DNA from: Pseudomonas sp. TH31
GTDB lineage: Bacteria; Pseudomonadota; Gammaproteobacteria; Pseudomonadales; Pseudomonadaceae
Reading direction: 5' to 3'
DNA: 64,000 nucleotides
Assembly: GCF_016650815.1 (NCBI RefSeq)
Contig: NZ_JAEKEZ010000010.1
Coordinates: 310,001 to 374,000 of the forward strand
Part shown: positions 54,901 through 64,000 of the stretch, one piece after another
How the letters are laid out: each line of letters starts with the position of its first letter
Position numbering within the stretch: position 1 is the stretch's first letter
Made by a program: the position numbers and the translations under genes
The notes under the pieces: model-generated
Seen by the model: the letters and a program-made list of their open reading frames with translations, nothing else
What the model was told of the DNA's origin: nothing
Database searches by the model: none

Positions 54901-56736
54901 GATCATTCGGCGCTACGCGCCCGAGCAATCGCATATTATCTGCCGCAGTTTCATCCGACGCCCGAAAATGATGAGTGGTGGGGCAAGGGCTTCACGGAGT
55001 GGACTAATGTTTCCAAAGCTGTCCCACAGTTCATCGGCCACTACCAGCCTCATCTACCGGGAGAGTTGGGATTTTATGACCTGAGGCTCGTTGAGGTCAT
55101 GGAACGGCAAGCTGAGCTTGCCAAGCTGTATGGCGTGGAGGGCTTTTGCTTCCATTATTATTGGTTCGGAGGCAAGCGGATACTGGAACGGCCGCTTGAA
55201 CAGCTTGTTAAGTCCAACATTGATATGCCTTTCTGCATCTGCTGGGCTAATGAAAATTGGACCCGCCGTTGGGATGGTCTGGATAATGAAGTTCTCTTGG
55301 CACAAAATTACAGTGCTGAAGATGATCTTGCGTTCATAAAATCTTTAGAACCATTACTGAAAGACAAGCGTTATATACGCGTTGATGGCCAGCCTTTGAT
55401 CATTTTATACAGGCCTTCGCTATTACCTGATGCCGCTGCGACTTTGGTACGCTGGCGTGAATACTGCCGCGAAGTCGGTATTGGTGAACTCTTTTTGTGC
55501 ATGGTTCAATTTGATAAATTGGATCCGCGCGAGTATGGATTTGATGCGGCGGTAGAATTCCCCCCTCATAAAGTAGCTGCGAATCTCCCTTGTATAAATG
55601 ACAGCTTAGAGATTGCCAATGCTAATTATGCAGGCTATGTCGTTGACTATCAGGATGTGGTGGACCGCGCCGCGGTGGAACCTGTTTCGGAATTCCCACT
55701 CATCCGAGGCGTCTTCCCGTCATGGGATAATGATGCGCGGAAGCCTGGACGCGGATATACCGTAGCAAATTCGACTCCGGCGAAATACAGAACTTGGCTT
55801 CGCTCATCGATAGAATATGCACGTGCGAACCCAGTCAAAGGTGAAAGCCTCGTATTCATCAACGCGTGGAATGAGTGGGCAGAGGGCGCGCACCTGGAAC
55901 CAGATCGCCGTTACGGCTATGCGTATCTAGAAGCTACAAAGCAAGCGCTCAAAACGCCACCCTCCATGTTGCCAAGTCCCCTGGCGAGTAAAGTTTGTGT
56001 AGTTGTGCACGCGTTTTACCCTGAGTTGCTTGCTGAAATTTTTGATTATCTTAAGCAATGGTCAACGCCTTATCGCTTGGTCATCACCACTATCCCAGAA
56101 AAATCTCAAGCCGTTCATGTCGAATTGGATAAGCATTCAATGAAGGCGGACGTTTTGGTGCAGGAAAATCGCGGCCGCGATATCCTCCCGTTCATCAAAG
56201 CACTGCAGACTGCTGTCAAGGACGAACACCTGATATTGAAGCTGCATACCAAGAAATCTCTGCATAGGGAAGACGGCGATACATGGCGCAAAGATTTGTT
56301 GAGCAAATTACTGGCACCTGAAAAAGCCAGCAAGGTATTTGCCGCATTTGCTGAACATAATGATTTGGGACTGATTGCTCCAGAGGGCCATATTCTGTCG
56401 ATGAGCACCTACTGGGGATCAAACGCGGATACTGTCCATAGGCTGACTAAACAAATGGGCGGAGATGTTTTCCTACCGGAATCCACCTTATTTGCCGCAG
56501 GATCGATGTTCTATGTACGCAGTACGGCGATTCAATCCATAATCGAACTTGGCCTTCGAGATGTTGATTTTGAAGAAGAAGCTGGCCAAGTCGATGGCAC
56601 TCTAGCCCATGCGATAGAACGGTGTTTCAGCGTCGCGACCTGGTTATCAGGTTACTATCTGGCATCGAGTGAGCATCCGGAAGTCGTAGCTTATCGCTCC
56701 GCGGAAACGTATGCCTATGCACGACCGAGCATCTAG
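51919..56736 (+). CDS. 1605-residue methyltransferase / kinase-like / coiled-coil / WbsX / RgpF fusion protein
   Basis: Domains in order. A SAM-dependent methyltransferase (~60-260, motif I VLEIGAGCGAVSRYLG at 87-102). A kinase-like region (~330-480) follows, with Lys359 and an APH-type pattern Asp446...Asn451 (DAVPQNIII) then Asp464 (NLIDMEW). Then comes a ~200-residue beta-rich stretch and a coiled coil (~700-865). A basic linker leads to a WbsX/GH99-like domain (~1003-1345, from AIAYYLPQFHPTPENDEWWG to NAWNEWAEGAHLEPDRRYGY). An RgpF-like domain (~1357-1600) has VCVVVHAFYPEL, ENRGRDILPFI and LKLHTKKS. The first half resembles E. coli WbdD, the methyl/phosphate chain terminator whose coiled coil sets chain length; the second half resembles rhamnan-type glycan assembly proteins. 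It directly follows wzm-wzt. No membrane span. Function is inferred. Confidence 0.85.
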   Translation: MFQLEKYGYSFDDYNKIWIRSDFSGIAYNDGDASEQKLAKIIEDTDDVSVFSVDLRRQCTEWAIHYHLSSQRGNILRPFEHLLQGSVLEIGAGCGAVSRYLGESGGQILSLEGSPRRASIAASRTRDLKNVTVLAERFDDFEYHEQFDAITLIGVLEYASMFSDGESPALNMLTKIRKMLKPDGHLFIAIENQLGLKYFAGAPEDHIGEAMYGIEGRYQKTGPATFGRQALEQLINNAGYEGVEFLAPFPDYKMPRSILTEEGCQSGSFDGAAFAWQSVKADPQLPKSVNFDLGLAWPVIFKNGLGMELSNSFLVVASLSRDKAVDENSLAFHYSTERTTAYCKETSFLKVGEEKIAVKYRLFAGDAALSTSQYILSLQPQDKYYHGHVLSQSFIELLSSKNWCIQDVADYLSVYLVHLSNMLKARGHDLSPTLRIDSKIPGDFIDAVPQNIIIDEFGNPNLIDMEWCSLEDVHLGHLIFRSLLLLLNQTSNLQITKENPALTRKEFLSTLYSLLGMPVTDEDLDRFNASEVNFQEIVTGLPLESLINWFPYHPLVTTYLSASIFYAFNGEDFSEDRAMHQPLQVGRQKITFPLLLAELDSSLTVRCDPVDQSQWFNLYELTISDSSGSIIWANVSDDSDTIKPGLLEITTDGQGILYYAYNDDPQFITPELKLQTSRELYITLDIEILDGLQTTHEVLRLGESFSQLHQQANLSKAENHQLHKQLDFAKQENISYRDNLHLLQNSINSLTNAIELSNVNLDLRDSEIRSLHESTDAYRAEAISLSNTVAAQNDQIADLLTTISSKDSSISDLNAIIYTKTDTTENLNGILSGLGNQLSELTAIILERDNEISKLQSAITELLNSNSWAVTRPLRKMKRIKGNMRNMTSMKHSLGRFAKRVYDNLPFSQRNKLRVKSALFTTMTPLLKQTNSYKAWARNHVNDSPAVAISEEFQTSSTEAGLTGSDVAARYIQNMMNMPGPADQDYCAISEAPIDHSALRARAIAYYLPQFHPTPENDEWWGKGFTEWTNVSKAVPQFIGHYQPHLPGELGFYDLRLVEVMERQAELAKLYGVEGFCFHYYWFGGKRILERPLEQLVKSNIDMPFCICWANENWTRRWDGLDNEVLLAQNYSAEDDLAFIKSLEPLLKDKRYIRVDGQPLIILYRPSLLPDAAATLVRWREYCREVGIGELFLCMVQFDKLDPREYGFDAAVEFPPHKVAANLPCINDSLEIANANYAGYVVDYQDVVDRAAVEPVSEFPLIRGVFPSWDNDARKPGRGYTVANSTPAKYRTWLRSSIEYARANPVKGESLVFINAWNEWAEGAHLEPDRRYGYAYLEATKQALKTPPSMLPSPLASKVCVVVHAFYPELLAEIFDYLKQWSTPYRLVITTIPEKSQAVHVELDKHSMKADVLVQENRGRDILPFIKALQTAVKDEHLILKLHTKKSLHREDGDTWRKDLLSKLLAPEKASKVFAAFAEHNDLGLIAPEGHILSMSTYWGSNADTVHRLTKQMGGDVFLPESTLFAAGSMFYVRSTAIQSIIELGLRDVDFEEEAGQVDGTLAHAIERCFSVATWLSGYYLASSEHPEVVAYRSAETYAYARPSI

Positions 56737-56737
56737 G

Positions 56738-56835
56738 GAAGCTCCGAACAATTCCAATTTTTACTCGGATAGTCAGCTGGAGCCCTTGTCATTACTGGAG
56801 GGAAACCTTCTCGAAATGACATGTTCGGAGGGTTC
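56738..56835. mobile_element. 98-base MITE-like element with CTAGG target duplication
   Basis: Inverted ends GAAGCTCCGAACA (56738-) and TGTTCGGAGGGTTC (-56835), 12 of ~14 positions pairing. It is flanked on both sides by CTAGG (56733-56737 and 56836-56840). The left copy contains the TAG stop of the giant gene. No coding capacity. Ends resemble those of IS5-type elements, but the assignment is tentative. Confidence 0.7.
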
Positions 56836-56848
56836 CTAGGTAGCACAT

Positions 56849-56877
56849 TAGAACCCTACCCTAGTGGTAGGGTTCTA
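56849..56877. terminator. perfect hairpin after the giant gene
   Basis: Arms TAGAACCCTACC and GGTAGGGTTCTA around CTAGT. No T-run, so it is a hairpin that may slow or end transcription; could also be part of a decayed repeat. Confidence 0.5.
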
Positions 56878-56965
56878 CGTTATCCGCAGAGCAAACCTCC
56901 TGTGTGCTGTTCTCGAATTAACATTTCTCCGATATTGGCTACATTTCCGGTGTCATCTGTAGTGG

Positions 56966-58127
<1,162 letters not shown>

Positions 58128-58281
58128 CTGACACCTCAGCCTGGCGAGCATTCTCGCCTAAATGGGTGTCCGATTTCATTAGACCACTACAATGGGTGGC
58201 CAAGGCCGGCTGCAAAAGAGCTTTTTTCCGGTAATGCCACCAAAACTTGCGTCTGAACAGGAATGGCGTTAGCCATGCCCG

Positions 58282-60327
58282 CTAAGATTCGGCGCCGCGT
58301 TGCTGGTGGATCCAGTCGACAATATCGCCATCAGGCATATACCCGCTGACCGTTCCGCGGAGCACCTGACGAACCCGGCAATAATCATCACGTGCTACAG
58401 CGTCCAGGAGCTCTGTCAGCCTCAGCTTAAGCACGTCCCAAGGTAGGTGGTCCTCGCTTGCACTCATAATCATTGGATGCTGGGTGGCAGCTACGCTGTC
58501 ACCAATCAGTAGTTCTTCGTAGAGTTTTTCACCTGGCCGCAGCCCCGTGAATTCAATCGAGATATCCCCTTGCAGATTTTTCTCAGATCGAATACTTAAA
58601 CCGGACAGATGGATCATTTTTTCAGCGAGCTCGACAATCCTCACAGGCTCACCCATATCAAGGACAAAAACCTCCCCTCCTTGTCCCATTGAACCAGCCT
58701 GAATGACTAACTGCGCCGCTTCAGGAATGGTCATGAAGTAGCGGGTCATTTTGGGGTGAGTGACCGTAAGCGGCCCGCCTGATTTAATCTGGCTATGGAA
58801 CAGCGGTATGACTGACCCCGACGACCCCAATACATTACCGAACCGCACCATGGTAAATCTGGTTTTGTTGACTCTGGACACGTTCGCTTTATCATCAAAC
58901 AATACCGGAGCAACTTCCCTACTCAGTGCTTGCAGAGTTAGTTCCGCAAGGCGTTTAGTACTTCCCATTACATTTGTTGGGCGCACAGCCTTATCGGTAG
59001 AAACAAGAACAAAATTTTCCACACCTGTTTGCAATGCTGCTTGTGCGGCATTAAGCGTCCCTATGACATTGTTGAGCACGCCTTCTGCGATGTTGTGTTC
59101 GACCATCGGAACATGTTTATAAGCGGCAGCGTGGTAGACCGTATCTATGCACCACACTTTCATAACATCAACCAGTTTATCGGCGTCACGAATAGAACCC
59201 AGTATCGGCAACAAACGCACGGTCAACGACTCTCGCACAACACGCTTTTCAAGTTCGCACAAAATGGTATAGAGATTGAATTCACTGTGGTCAAACAACA
59301 AAAGTGTCGCCGGTGCAAGGGAGAAAATCTGTCGACACAGCTCGGCGCCGATCGACCCCCCTGCCCCCGTCACCATTACTGCCTTGCCCTTGACACAGCG
59401 CTCCAGCAATTCGGGCTGCGCCGGCACTGAGTCTCGCCCTAGCAGATCCGCAATGTCGACCTCCTGAATATCTTCCACCTTTACCCTGCCACTGGCCAGA
59501 TCGGTAAAGTTTGGAACGCTTCTGACATGTAATGGAAATCCCTCCAGCAAATTGAGAATCTCCCGCCTTCGAGCACGTGTAGACGATGGCAAGGCAAGAA
59601 GAACTTCTTCAGCCCCCGTTACATCTATCATTTGCTGAATATGCTTAGGCTTATAAACCTGTAATCCGGAAATTGACCGATCAGCAATACTGGCATCGTC
59701 ATCTATAAATGCGACCGGGCGCATTACCCGGCCCATCCGTAGAGCAGCAACAAGCTGATTACCAGCTACGCCAGCACCATACACAGCTACCTTAGTCGCT
59801 CCGTCATCACGATTGGCAAAAGGCACGTGCTGAGCTGCTGTAAACCAATCGCCCATGAAATACTGGCGCATAGCCAATCGTAACCCACCAATTATTACAA
59901 GGCTTAGCCACCAATAGTTGAAGATTATGGACCTAGGGACGACAGCTTGATGGTTGCTGTACCAATACACGACTACCGCGAGAATCAACGATGAGAGGCT
60001 GACGGCCTTGATGATTGCAATGAGGGCGTCATTGCCAAAGTAGCGCATGACGGCCCGGTACATTCCAAAACGTATAAAGAGTGGAATCGCAATCACAGGG
60101 GCAAAGGCAAAAAGCCAGAAGTGTGCCTTAAGCGGGTTGTACATGTCATCGATGCCGAGACGAACGATGAACGCCAACCACAAGGCGACCCACACCAATA
60201 CGGCATCAGTGGCGACTTGCAGCAGCCGCTTTTGGCTACGCGGCAACCCCAACAAAAATGATCGTACGTTAACCATCGAATCGCCCGGACACAATTTCCA
60301 CTCCTTGAACTGAGTAACCCTCGCCAT
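58282..60327 (-). CDS. wbpM: WbpM-type UDP-sugar 4,6-dehydratase
   Basis: 681 residues. Four membrane spans (about 40-160), a first Rossmann domain (VAVYGAGVAGNQLVAAL) and the catalytic C-terminal dehydratase (VMVTGAGGSIGAELCRQI, about residue 310). The active site has the WbpM pattern STDKAVRPTNVMGSTK, where methionine replaces the usual tyrosine. It makes UDP-4-keto-6-deoxy sugar from UDP-GlcNAc for O-antigen. Start at 60327 because AAGGAGG lies six bases upstream. Its 3' end faces the IS element. Confidence 0.94.
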   Translation of the reverse strand: MARVTQFKEWKLCPGDSMVNVRSFLLGLPRSQKRLLQVATDAVLVWVALWLAFIVRLGIDDMYNPLKAHFWLFAFAPVIAIPLFIRFGMYRAVMRYFGNDALIAIIKAVSLSSLILAVVVYWYSNHQAVVPRSIIFNYWWLSLVIIGGLRLAMRQYFMGDWFTAAQHVPFANRDDGATKVAVYGAGVAGNQLVAALRMGRVMRPVAFIDDDASIADRSISGLQVYKPKHIQQMIDVTGAEEVLLALPSSTRARRREILNLLEGFPLHVRSVPNFTDLASGRVKVEDIQEVDIADLLGRDSVPAQPELLERCVKGKAVMVTGAGGSIGAELCRQIFSLAPATLLLFDHSEFNLYTILCELEKRVVRESLTVRLLPILGSIRDADKLVDVMKVWCIDTVYHAAAYKHVPMVEHNIAEGVLNNVIGTLNAAQAALQTGVENFVLVSTDKAVRPTNVMGSTKRLAELTLQALSREVAPVLFDDKANVSRVNKTRFTMVRFGNVLGSSGSVIPLFHSQIKSGGPLTVTHPKMTRYFMTIPEAAQLVIQAGSMGQGGEVFVLDMGEPVRIVELAEKMIHLSGLSIRSEKNLQGDISIEFTGLRPGEKLYEELLIGDSVAATQHPMIMSASEDHLPWDVLKLRLTELLDAVARDDYCRVRQVLRGTVSGYMPDGDIVDWIHQQRGAES

Positions 60328-60562
60328 TGTATCCTCCTTCACGAGGCGAATACGACTCCAGAATCACCTCAGACTCTCCCCGCCCCTATGCGTCGGGTTC
60401 CGGACACCTCGCGCTCGTCAACGAGTGCCGCCCCCTGTTAACATCTCAGCACCCGAGTAGACCAGCAGCATCAATTCGCAAGTACGATAAAGCTGGATCC
60501 TGCCGCGCCCCCCTCCTTTGTGCAAAACCCGCTTCAGTATTGGTTTGCAAGAGATCAAGATC

Positions 60563-61552
60563 ATGGAAATGCAACACACCGCTTCCACCTCCCAAGCGAC
60601 GTCGAGCCAGAATCACATACCTGTTGCTGATGCGGCAAAAGTGGCGATACTTATTTGCACCTACAATGGGGAGTGTTTTTTAAAGGAACAGCTTGACTCA
60701 CTTATCAGGCAGACCCATAAAAACTGGACAATCTACGCTTCAGATGATGGATCCAGTGACAAGACGCTCCAGATTCTGCAGCAATATCAAGCCAAGCTGG
60801 GTGCCGACCGACTATTTATTCTAGAAGGTCCACGTAAAGGCTTCGGCAAAAATTTTTTATCTTTAGTTAACAATCTAGAAATAGCAGCCGACTATTTCGC
60901 TTTCGGCGACCAAGATGACGTTTGGCACGACGACAAGCTAAAAAGAAGCATTTCCAGCTTAAATTCATGCAAAACCAAAAGTCCATCTCTTTATTGCTCG
61001 CGAACACGATTGGTTGATACTAATGGCCAACCAACGGGTTATTCGCCTCTCTTTACAAAGGAACCAGGCTTCCGTAATGCATTGGTACAGAGTATTGCAG
61101 GTGCAAATACCATGTTGATAAATAAGCCTGCACGGGAACTTATGCAGCAAGTAGATGGGCGCGCGACCGTAGTCGCACACGACTGGCTAGCCTATCTTTT
61201 GGTGAGCGGGTGCGGTGGCGAGGTCGTCTATGATGCGGAGCCTACTTTAGACTATCGTCAACATGGCGGAAATCTCATCGGTGCCAATGCGAACTTTAAA
61301 AATCAGATTTCAAGATTCCGCAAAATGCTCACGGGCAGATTCAAGGAATGGACCTCAAAAAACCTAGAAGCCCTAGACTCAGTTAAACAACACCTCACCA
61401 CTGAAAATGAGCAACGACTCCGAGACTTTGAACTCGCAAGACGAAGCGGATTACTAACTCGCTTTCGACTGATGAAAAGAACGGGAGTATACCGGCAAAC
61501 ACTCAAGGGCAATATTAGCTTGGGGATAGCCATCGTTTTTAATAAAATCTGA
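60563..61552 (+). CDS. GT2-family glycosyltransferase
   Basis: 329 residues. The GT-A fold begins with VAILICTYNGECFLKEQLDS, then IYASDDGSSDKTLQILQQYQ and FAFGDQDDVWHDDKL (DxD). The C-terminal half has HDWLAYLLVSGCGGEVVYDA and DYRQHGGNLIGANAN, paralogous to the genes at 48789 and 63551. It lies in opposite orientation between wbpM and wbpL, as a single-gene insertion. The ribosome site before the ATG is weak; an upstream ATG (60518) is possible. Confidence 0.9.
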   Translation: MEMQHTASTSQATSSQNHIPVADAAKVAILICTYNGECFLKEQLDSLIRQTHKNWTIYASDDGSSDKTLQILQQYQAKLGADRLFILEGPRKGFGKNFLSLVNNLEIAADYFAFGDQDDVWHDDKLKRSISSLNSCKTKSPSLYCSRTRLVDTNGQPTGYSPLFTKEPGFRNALVQSIAGANTMLINKPARELMQQVDGRATVVAHDWLAYLLVSGCGGEVVYDAEPTLDYRQHGGNLIGANANFKNQISRFRKMLTGRFKEWTSKNLEALDSVKQHLTTENEQRLRDFELARRSGLLTRFRLMKRTGVYRQTLKGNISLGIAIVFNKI

Positions 61553-61581
61553 TTGTTCGCCCCCCCAATAGCGCTGAATAA

Positions 61582-62595
61582 TTATCTATTGGGGATTCCT
61601 GCCTTGAATTTCCATGCCAACACCATTAGTGGACAATAAGCAAACAGAACACCCCAAGAGCCTGCCAACCATCCTCTGCCTACTAATAAAGCCAAAGGAA
61701 GCAAGAACAAGACGTTTATGCTCACCACACCCAGTGTTACCAACACGTGGTGCTTAAACCGATCGGTTGCATGTTGATAGCAGTGACTGCGATGGGCTTC
61801 ATATACTTTGTCTCCGCGTATAAGACGCTGTACTAAAGTCCATGTCGCATCAACAATGAATACACCAAGCAGAATAATCCAACTCCAAAACAGCTCGGGA
61901 GAACTCCCCGCGACCTGAATAGCCAAGACCCCGAGCACAACCCCCAAAAACCCACTCCCCGCATCCCCCATGAAAATCCGCGCCGGAGGAAAATTCCACC
62001 AAAGAAACCCTGCCACCGCCGCTGCCAGAATCAACGGCGTCCAGAACAGCTCAACGTATCCGCTAAACCAATAAACTAGACACATCCCTAGACAGACGCT
62101 GATCGCTTCAGCGCTGGCCAAACCATCGATGCCGTCCATGAAGTTATAAAGGTTGAGCATCCAGACCAGATACACCAACGCCACGATGTTGCCAAACCAT
62201 CCCAAATCAACTACGACACCGAAAAACTCAATTGGAGAAAGACCGTTAAGCCAAAATAGCGCCCAGCCCGCAGCAATGAAATGCCCCAGCAACCGCCATC
62301 TGGCAGCAATATGCCCATGGTCATCGGCGAACCCGATAACCGCAACGAGAAGACCCGAGCCAAGCAAGCCATACAAGACCGCCGGGCTCAGCAGATCAAG
62401 CCCCGTAAGGACAGGAAGCGCCAGGAGAAAGGAGACAACAATGGCTGCCCCTCCCCCACGCGGCGTAGGGATCGAATGAGAGCTGCGCTCGTTGGGTATG
62501 TCCATCAAGCGCTTGGCCAAGGCGTAACGAAGCAACAAAAACGTCAAGGCCCAGGAACCAGCGAATACCGCGAGGAGCAACCACCAAACAGTCAT
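61582..62595 (-). CDS. wbpL: WbpL-type initiating glycosyltransferase (GT4 / WecA family)
   Basis: 337 residues, about ten membrane spans. Polyprenyl-phosphate HexNAc-1-phosphate transferase. Motifs: SIPTPRGGGAAIV, VIGFADDHGHI (DDxx), LNLYNFMDGIDGLA, ARIFMGDAGSGFLGVVLG and VYEAHRSHCYQHA. It starts the O-unit by placing the first sugar on undecaprenyl phosphate. The ATG overlaps the stop of the epimerase gene (ATGA). Confidence 0.92.
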   Translation of the reverse strand: MTVWWLLLAVFAGSWALTFLLLRYALAKRLMDIPNERSSHSIPTPRGGGAAIVVSFLLALPVLTGLDLLSPAVLYGLLGSGLLVAVIGFADDHGHIAARWRLLGHFIAAGWALFWLNGLSPIEFFGVVVDLGWFGNIVALVYLVWMLNLYNFMDGIDGLASAEAISVCLGMCLVYWFSGYVELFWTPLILAAAVAGFLWWNFPPARIFMGDAGSGFLGVVLGVLAIQVAGSSPELFWSWIILLGVFIVDATWTLVQRLIRGDKVYEAHRSHCYQHATDRFKHHVLVTLGVVSINVLFLLPLALLVGRGWLAGSWGVLFAYCPLMVLAWKFKAGIPNR

Positions 62596-63554
62596 TTCGT
62601 TTGCTTTTCCAGATAGTGGCCAGCGGTCTGACGCATGGCTTTGTCCATGTTGATAGGTGGTATCCACCCTAGTAACTCTCGGTTTTTGTTGATATCGACT
62701 TGCAGCGAGCCACATATGCGTTGAGCGACGGCCTGCTTGCCCACTGTCGAGGCTGCCAGCTTCAACAGCCACTCAGGTAGAGGCAAGAGTCGGGCAGGCT
62801 TGCCTAGCGCCTTGGATAGACGACGCAGCAGTTGAGTTGTAGATAAATCTTCGCCATCGCAAGCCAGAAAGGTCTGGTTGGCCGCCGCGGGATGATCAAT
62901 ACACGTGACAATAAGGCTCACCAGGTTTCCGATTGCAACCAGGCTTCGCTGATTTCGAATCGCACCCAATGGCAGTGGAATGCCCTTATTGAGCCACCTC
63001 AGCATGCTCAGAAAGTTGGCTTTTACACCGGGACCATAGACCAGTGGTGGACGAATGATCACCACTTCCATGCCAGTATCGCGCCCCAATTGCTTCAGCG
63101 CCTCTTCGGCTTCGTACTTGGATACACCATACGGATCCAGCGGATTCGGATGATCATCGGATTTGAACGGTTTACCTGGGAGGGTGCTTTCACCGTTTAC
63201 CTTTATCGAGCTGATGAAGATAAAGCGCTTTACCCCTGACTCTGCGGCACGTTGTGCAAGCCTAAGGGTGCCTTCCACGTTGACCTTACGAAACTCGGCC
63301 AGGGCATCCACGGAGGTTTCATTCATGACATGCACTCGGGCAGCGGCATGAATGACTACCTGGACATCATCAAGCGCAGGCAAGACCTTGGCGTGGGTCA
63401 GATCGAAGGACACCACCGGGCACAACCCGTGTAACCGAGTAGCACCACGTGCCGCCGCGATCGGACAAAATCTCTTGTCCACCAACAGCCTGAACACCAA
63501 CGCTTCCCCAACGAAACCGCTTGCCCCTGTCACCAATACCTTCGGGGCGGTCAT
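62592..63554 (-). CDS. NAD-dependent epimerase/dehydratase (WbpV/FnlB-like)
   Basis: 320 residues. Extended SDR with VLVTGASGFVGEALVFRLL at the N-terminus, FIFISSIKVNGEST and catalytic DPYGVSKYEAEEAL (Tyr and Lys). In pseudomonads such a gene upstream of wbpL reduces a 4-keto sugar to UDP-FucNAc/QuiNAc, the substrate of WbpL. Overlaps its neighbours by four bases on each side, so it is tightly coupled. Confidence 0.9.
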   Translation of the reverse strand: MTAPKVLVTGASGFVGEALVFRLLVDKRFCPIAAARGATRLHGLCPVVSFDLTHAKVLPALDDVQVVIHAAARVHVMNETSVDALAEFRKVNVEGTLRLAQRAAESGVKRFIFISSIKVNGESTLPGKPFKSDDHPNPLDPYGVSKYEAEEALKQLGRDTGMEVVIIRPPLVYGPGVKANFLSMLRWLNKGIPLPLGAIRNQRSLVAIGNLVSLIVTCIDHPAAANQTFLACDGEDLSTTQLLRRLSKALGKPARLLPLPEWLLKLAASTVGKQAVAQRICGSLQVDINKNRELLGWIPPINMDKAMRQTAGHYLEKQTK

Positions 63555-64000
63555 TTGACTTTTTTCCCGATCAACGCCGCAGCCCAGCAAATACAAAAGA
63601 AAAACACTTTATCCCGCACACGCCGTCGGCAATGCCATGCACTGAAGGAGAGCTTCATGAGTTGTCGGCGGCGTAATTTCAGCCAGATCCGCACAAAAGG
63701 TTCATCACCCTGCCCCACTAGCCGTGCGATCAATTGCACTTGATTGAACCACCAACCATCATGGATCGTTTTGTAGCGAGCAATCAGCGGGCTCAAGCCT
63801 TTGTTGGCGCCCACCTGGTTATGCTCGTGCTGGCGATAGTCCATGGAGGGCACAGGGTCGATATACCAGCGGTAGCCATGGCTACGAGCGAAAGCGTAGC
63901 AATACCAGTCATGCAAGCTGACATCTTGTAGTGGCTGCCAGTTGGCGAGCACCGAAGCCTTTAGCGACTCCACGAGACTTTTGCTCATGACGTAGGTACA
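63551..64000 (-). CDS. GT2-family glycosyltransferase, C-terminal part (cut by right edge)
   Basis: 150 codons remain; the start lies beyond the window. It shows the same C-terminal pattern as the other two GT2 genes here (SLHDWYCYAFARSHGYRWYI and DYRQHEHNQVGANKG). Its stop overlaps the epimerase start. Probably adds a sugar to the O-unit. Confidence 0.85.
   Translation of the reverse strand, partial: CTYVMSKSLVESLKASVLANWQPLQDVSLHDWYCYAFARSHGYRWYIDPVPSMDYRQHEHNQVGANKGLSPLIARYKTIHDGWWFNQVQLIARLVGQGDEPFVRIWLKLRRRQLMKLSFSAWHCRRRVRDKVFFFCICWAAALIGKKVK

Overview
The window looks like chromosomal DNA of a Pseudomonas of the P. fluorescens complex. The evidence is the gene content and order: ohrR-ohr, earP-efp with an arginine-type EF-P, oprI, cysB, a tesA/ABC-exporter pair, kdpFABC-DE, and a wbpM/wbpL-type O-antigen locus beside a comEA-like gene. 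Two families of inverted-repeat REP-like elements typical of this group are scattered between genes. No rRNA, tRNA, CRISPR array or prophage was seen.

Layout. 1-16.8 kb is core metabolism and stress response. It holds the end of a class II DAHP synthase, a YcaQ-type glycosylase, two LysR regulators, a TauE/SafE permease, organic-peroxide defence (ohrR, ohr and an alpha/beta hydrolase), earP-efp, cysB, a universal stress protein, a 5'-nucleotidase, a ketopantoate-reductase-like protein, a thioredoxin-like protein, a PilZ protein and a class I DAHP synthase. 17-33 kb is largely envelope-related: oprI, an L,D-transpeptidase, tesA with a divergent ABC exporter, greB, DoxX, an MltF-like lytic transglycosylase, tatD, a chemotaxis receptor, a thioesterase, a CHAD protein, a lipoprotein and a patatin. 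33-41.3 kb is the complete high-affinity K+ system kdpFABC-kdpD-kdpE, read leftwards. It has a candidate KdpE site upstream and REP elements in two internal gaps. 41.5-48.4 kb holds an ethanolamine-type permease, a solitary DUF1989 protein with an FCD regulator, a TetR/SDR/FabF-like lipid cluster and a comEA-like gene.

From about 48.4 kb to the end the DNA is visibly AT-richer and encodes O-antigen assembly. Reading right there is a GT2 glycosyltransferase, wzm and wzt (the latter with a C-terminal sugar-binding extension), and a 1605-residue fusion protein. That protein joins a methyltransferase, a kinase-like domain, a coiled coil, a WbsX/GH99-like domain and an RgpF-like domain. A MITE-like element sits on its stop codon and an IS3-family element follows. 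Reading left from the right edge there is a GT2 gene (cut by the window), an epimerase, a WbpL-type initiating transferase and, after an oppositely oriented GT2, a full wbpM. The wzm-wzt pair, the Wzt C-terminal domain and the fusion protein together suggest an ABC-exported O-antigen whose chain is capped and measured by a WbdD-like mechanism.

A caution on quality: seven genes (a GreA/GreB-like gene, a 5'-nucleotidase gene, a thioredoxin gene, tesA, greB, tatD and kdpB) carry frameshifts. Each is explained by one or more missing bases in a homopolymer run, and tesA needs three. This pattern points to consensus errors in the sequence more than to true pseudogenes.
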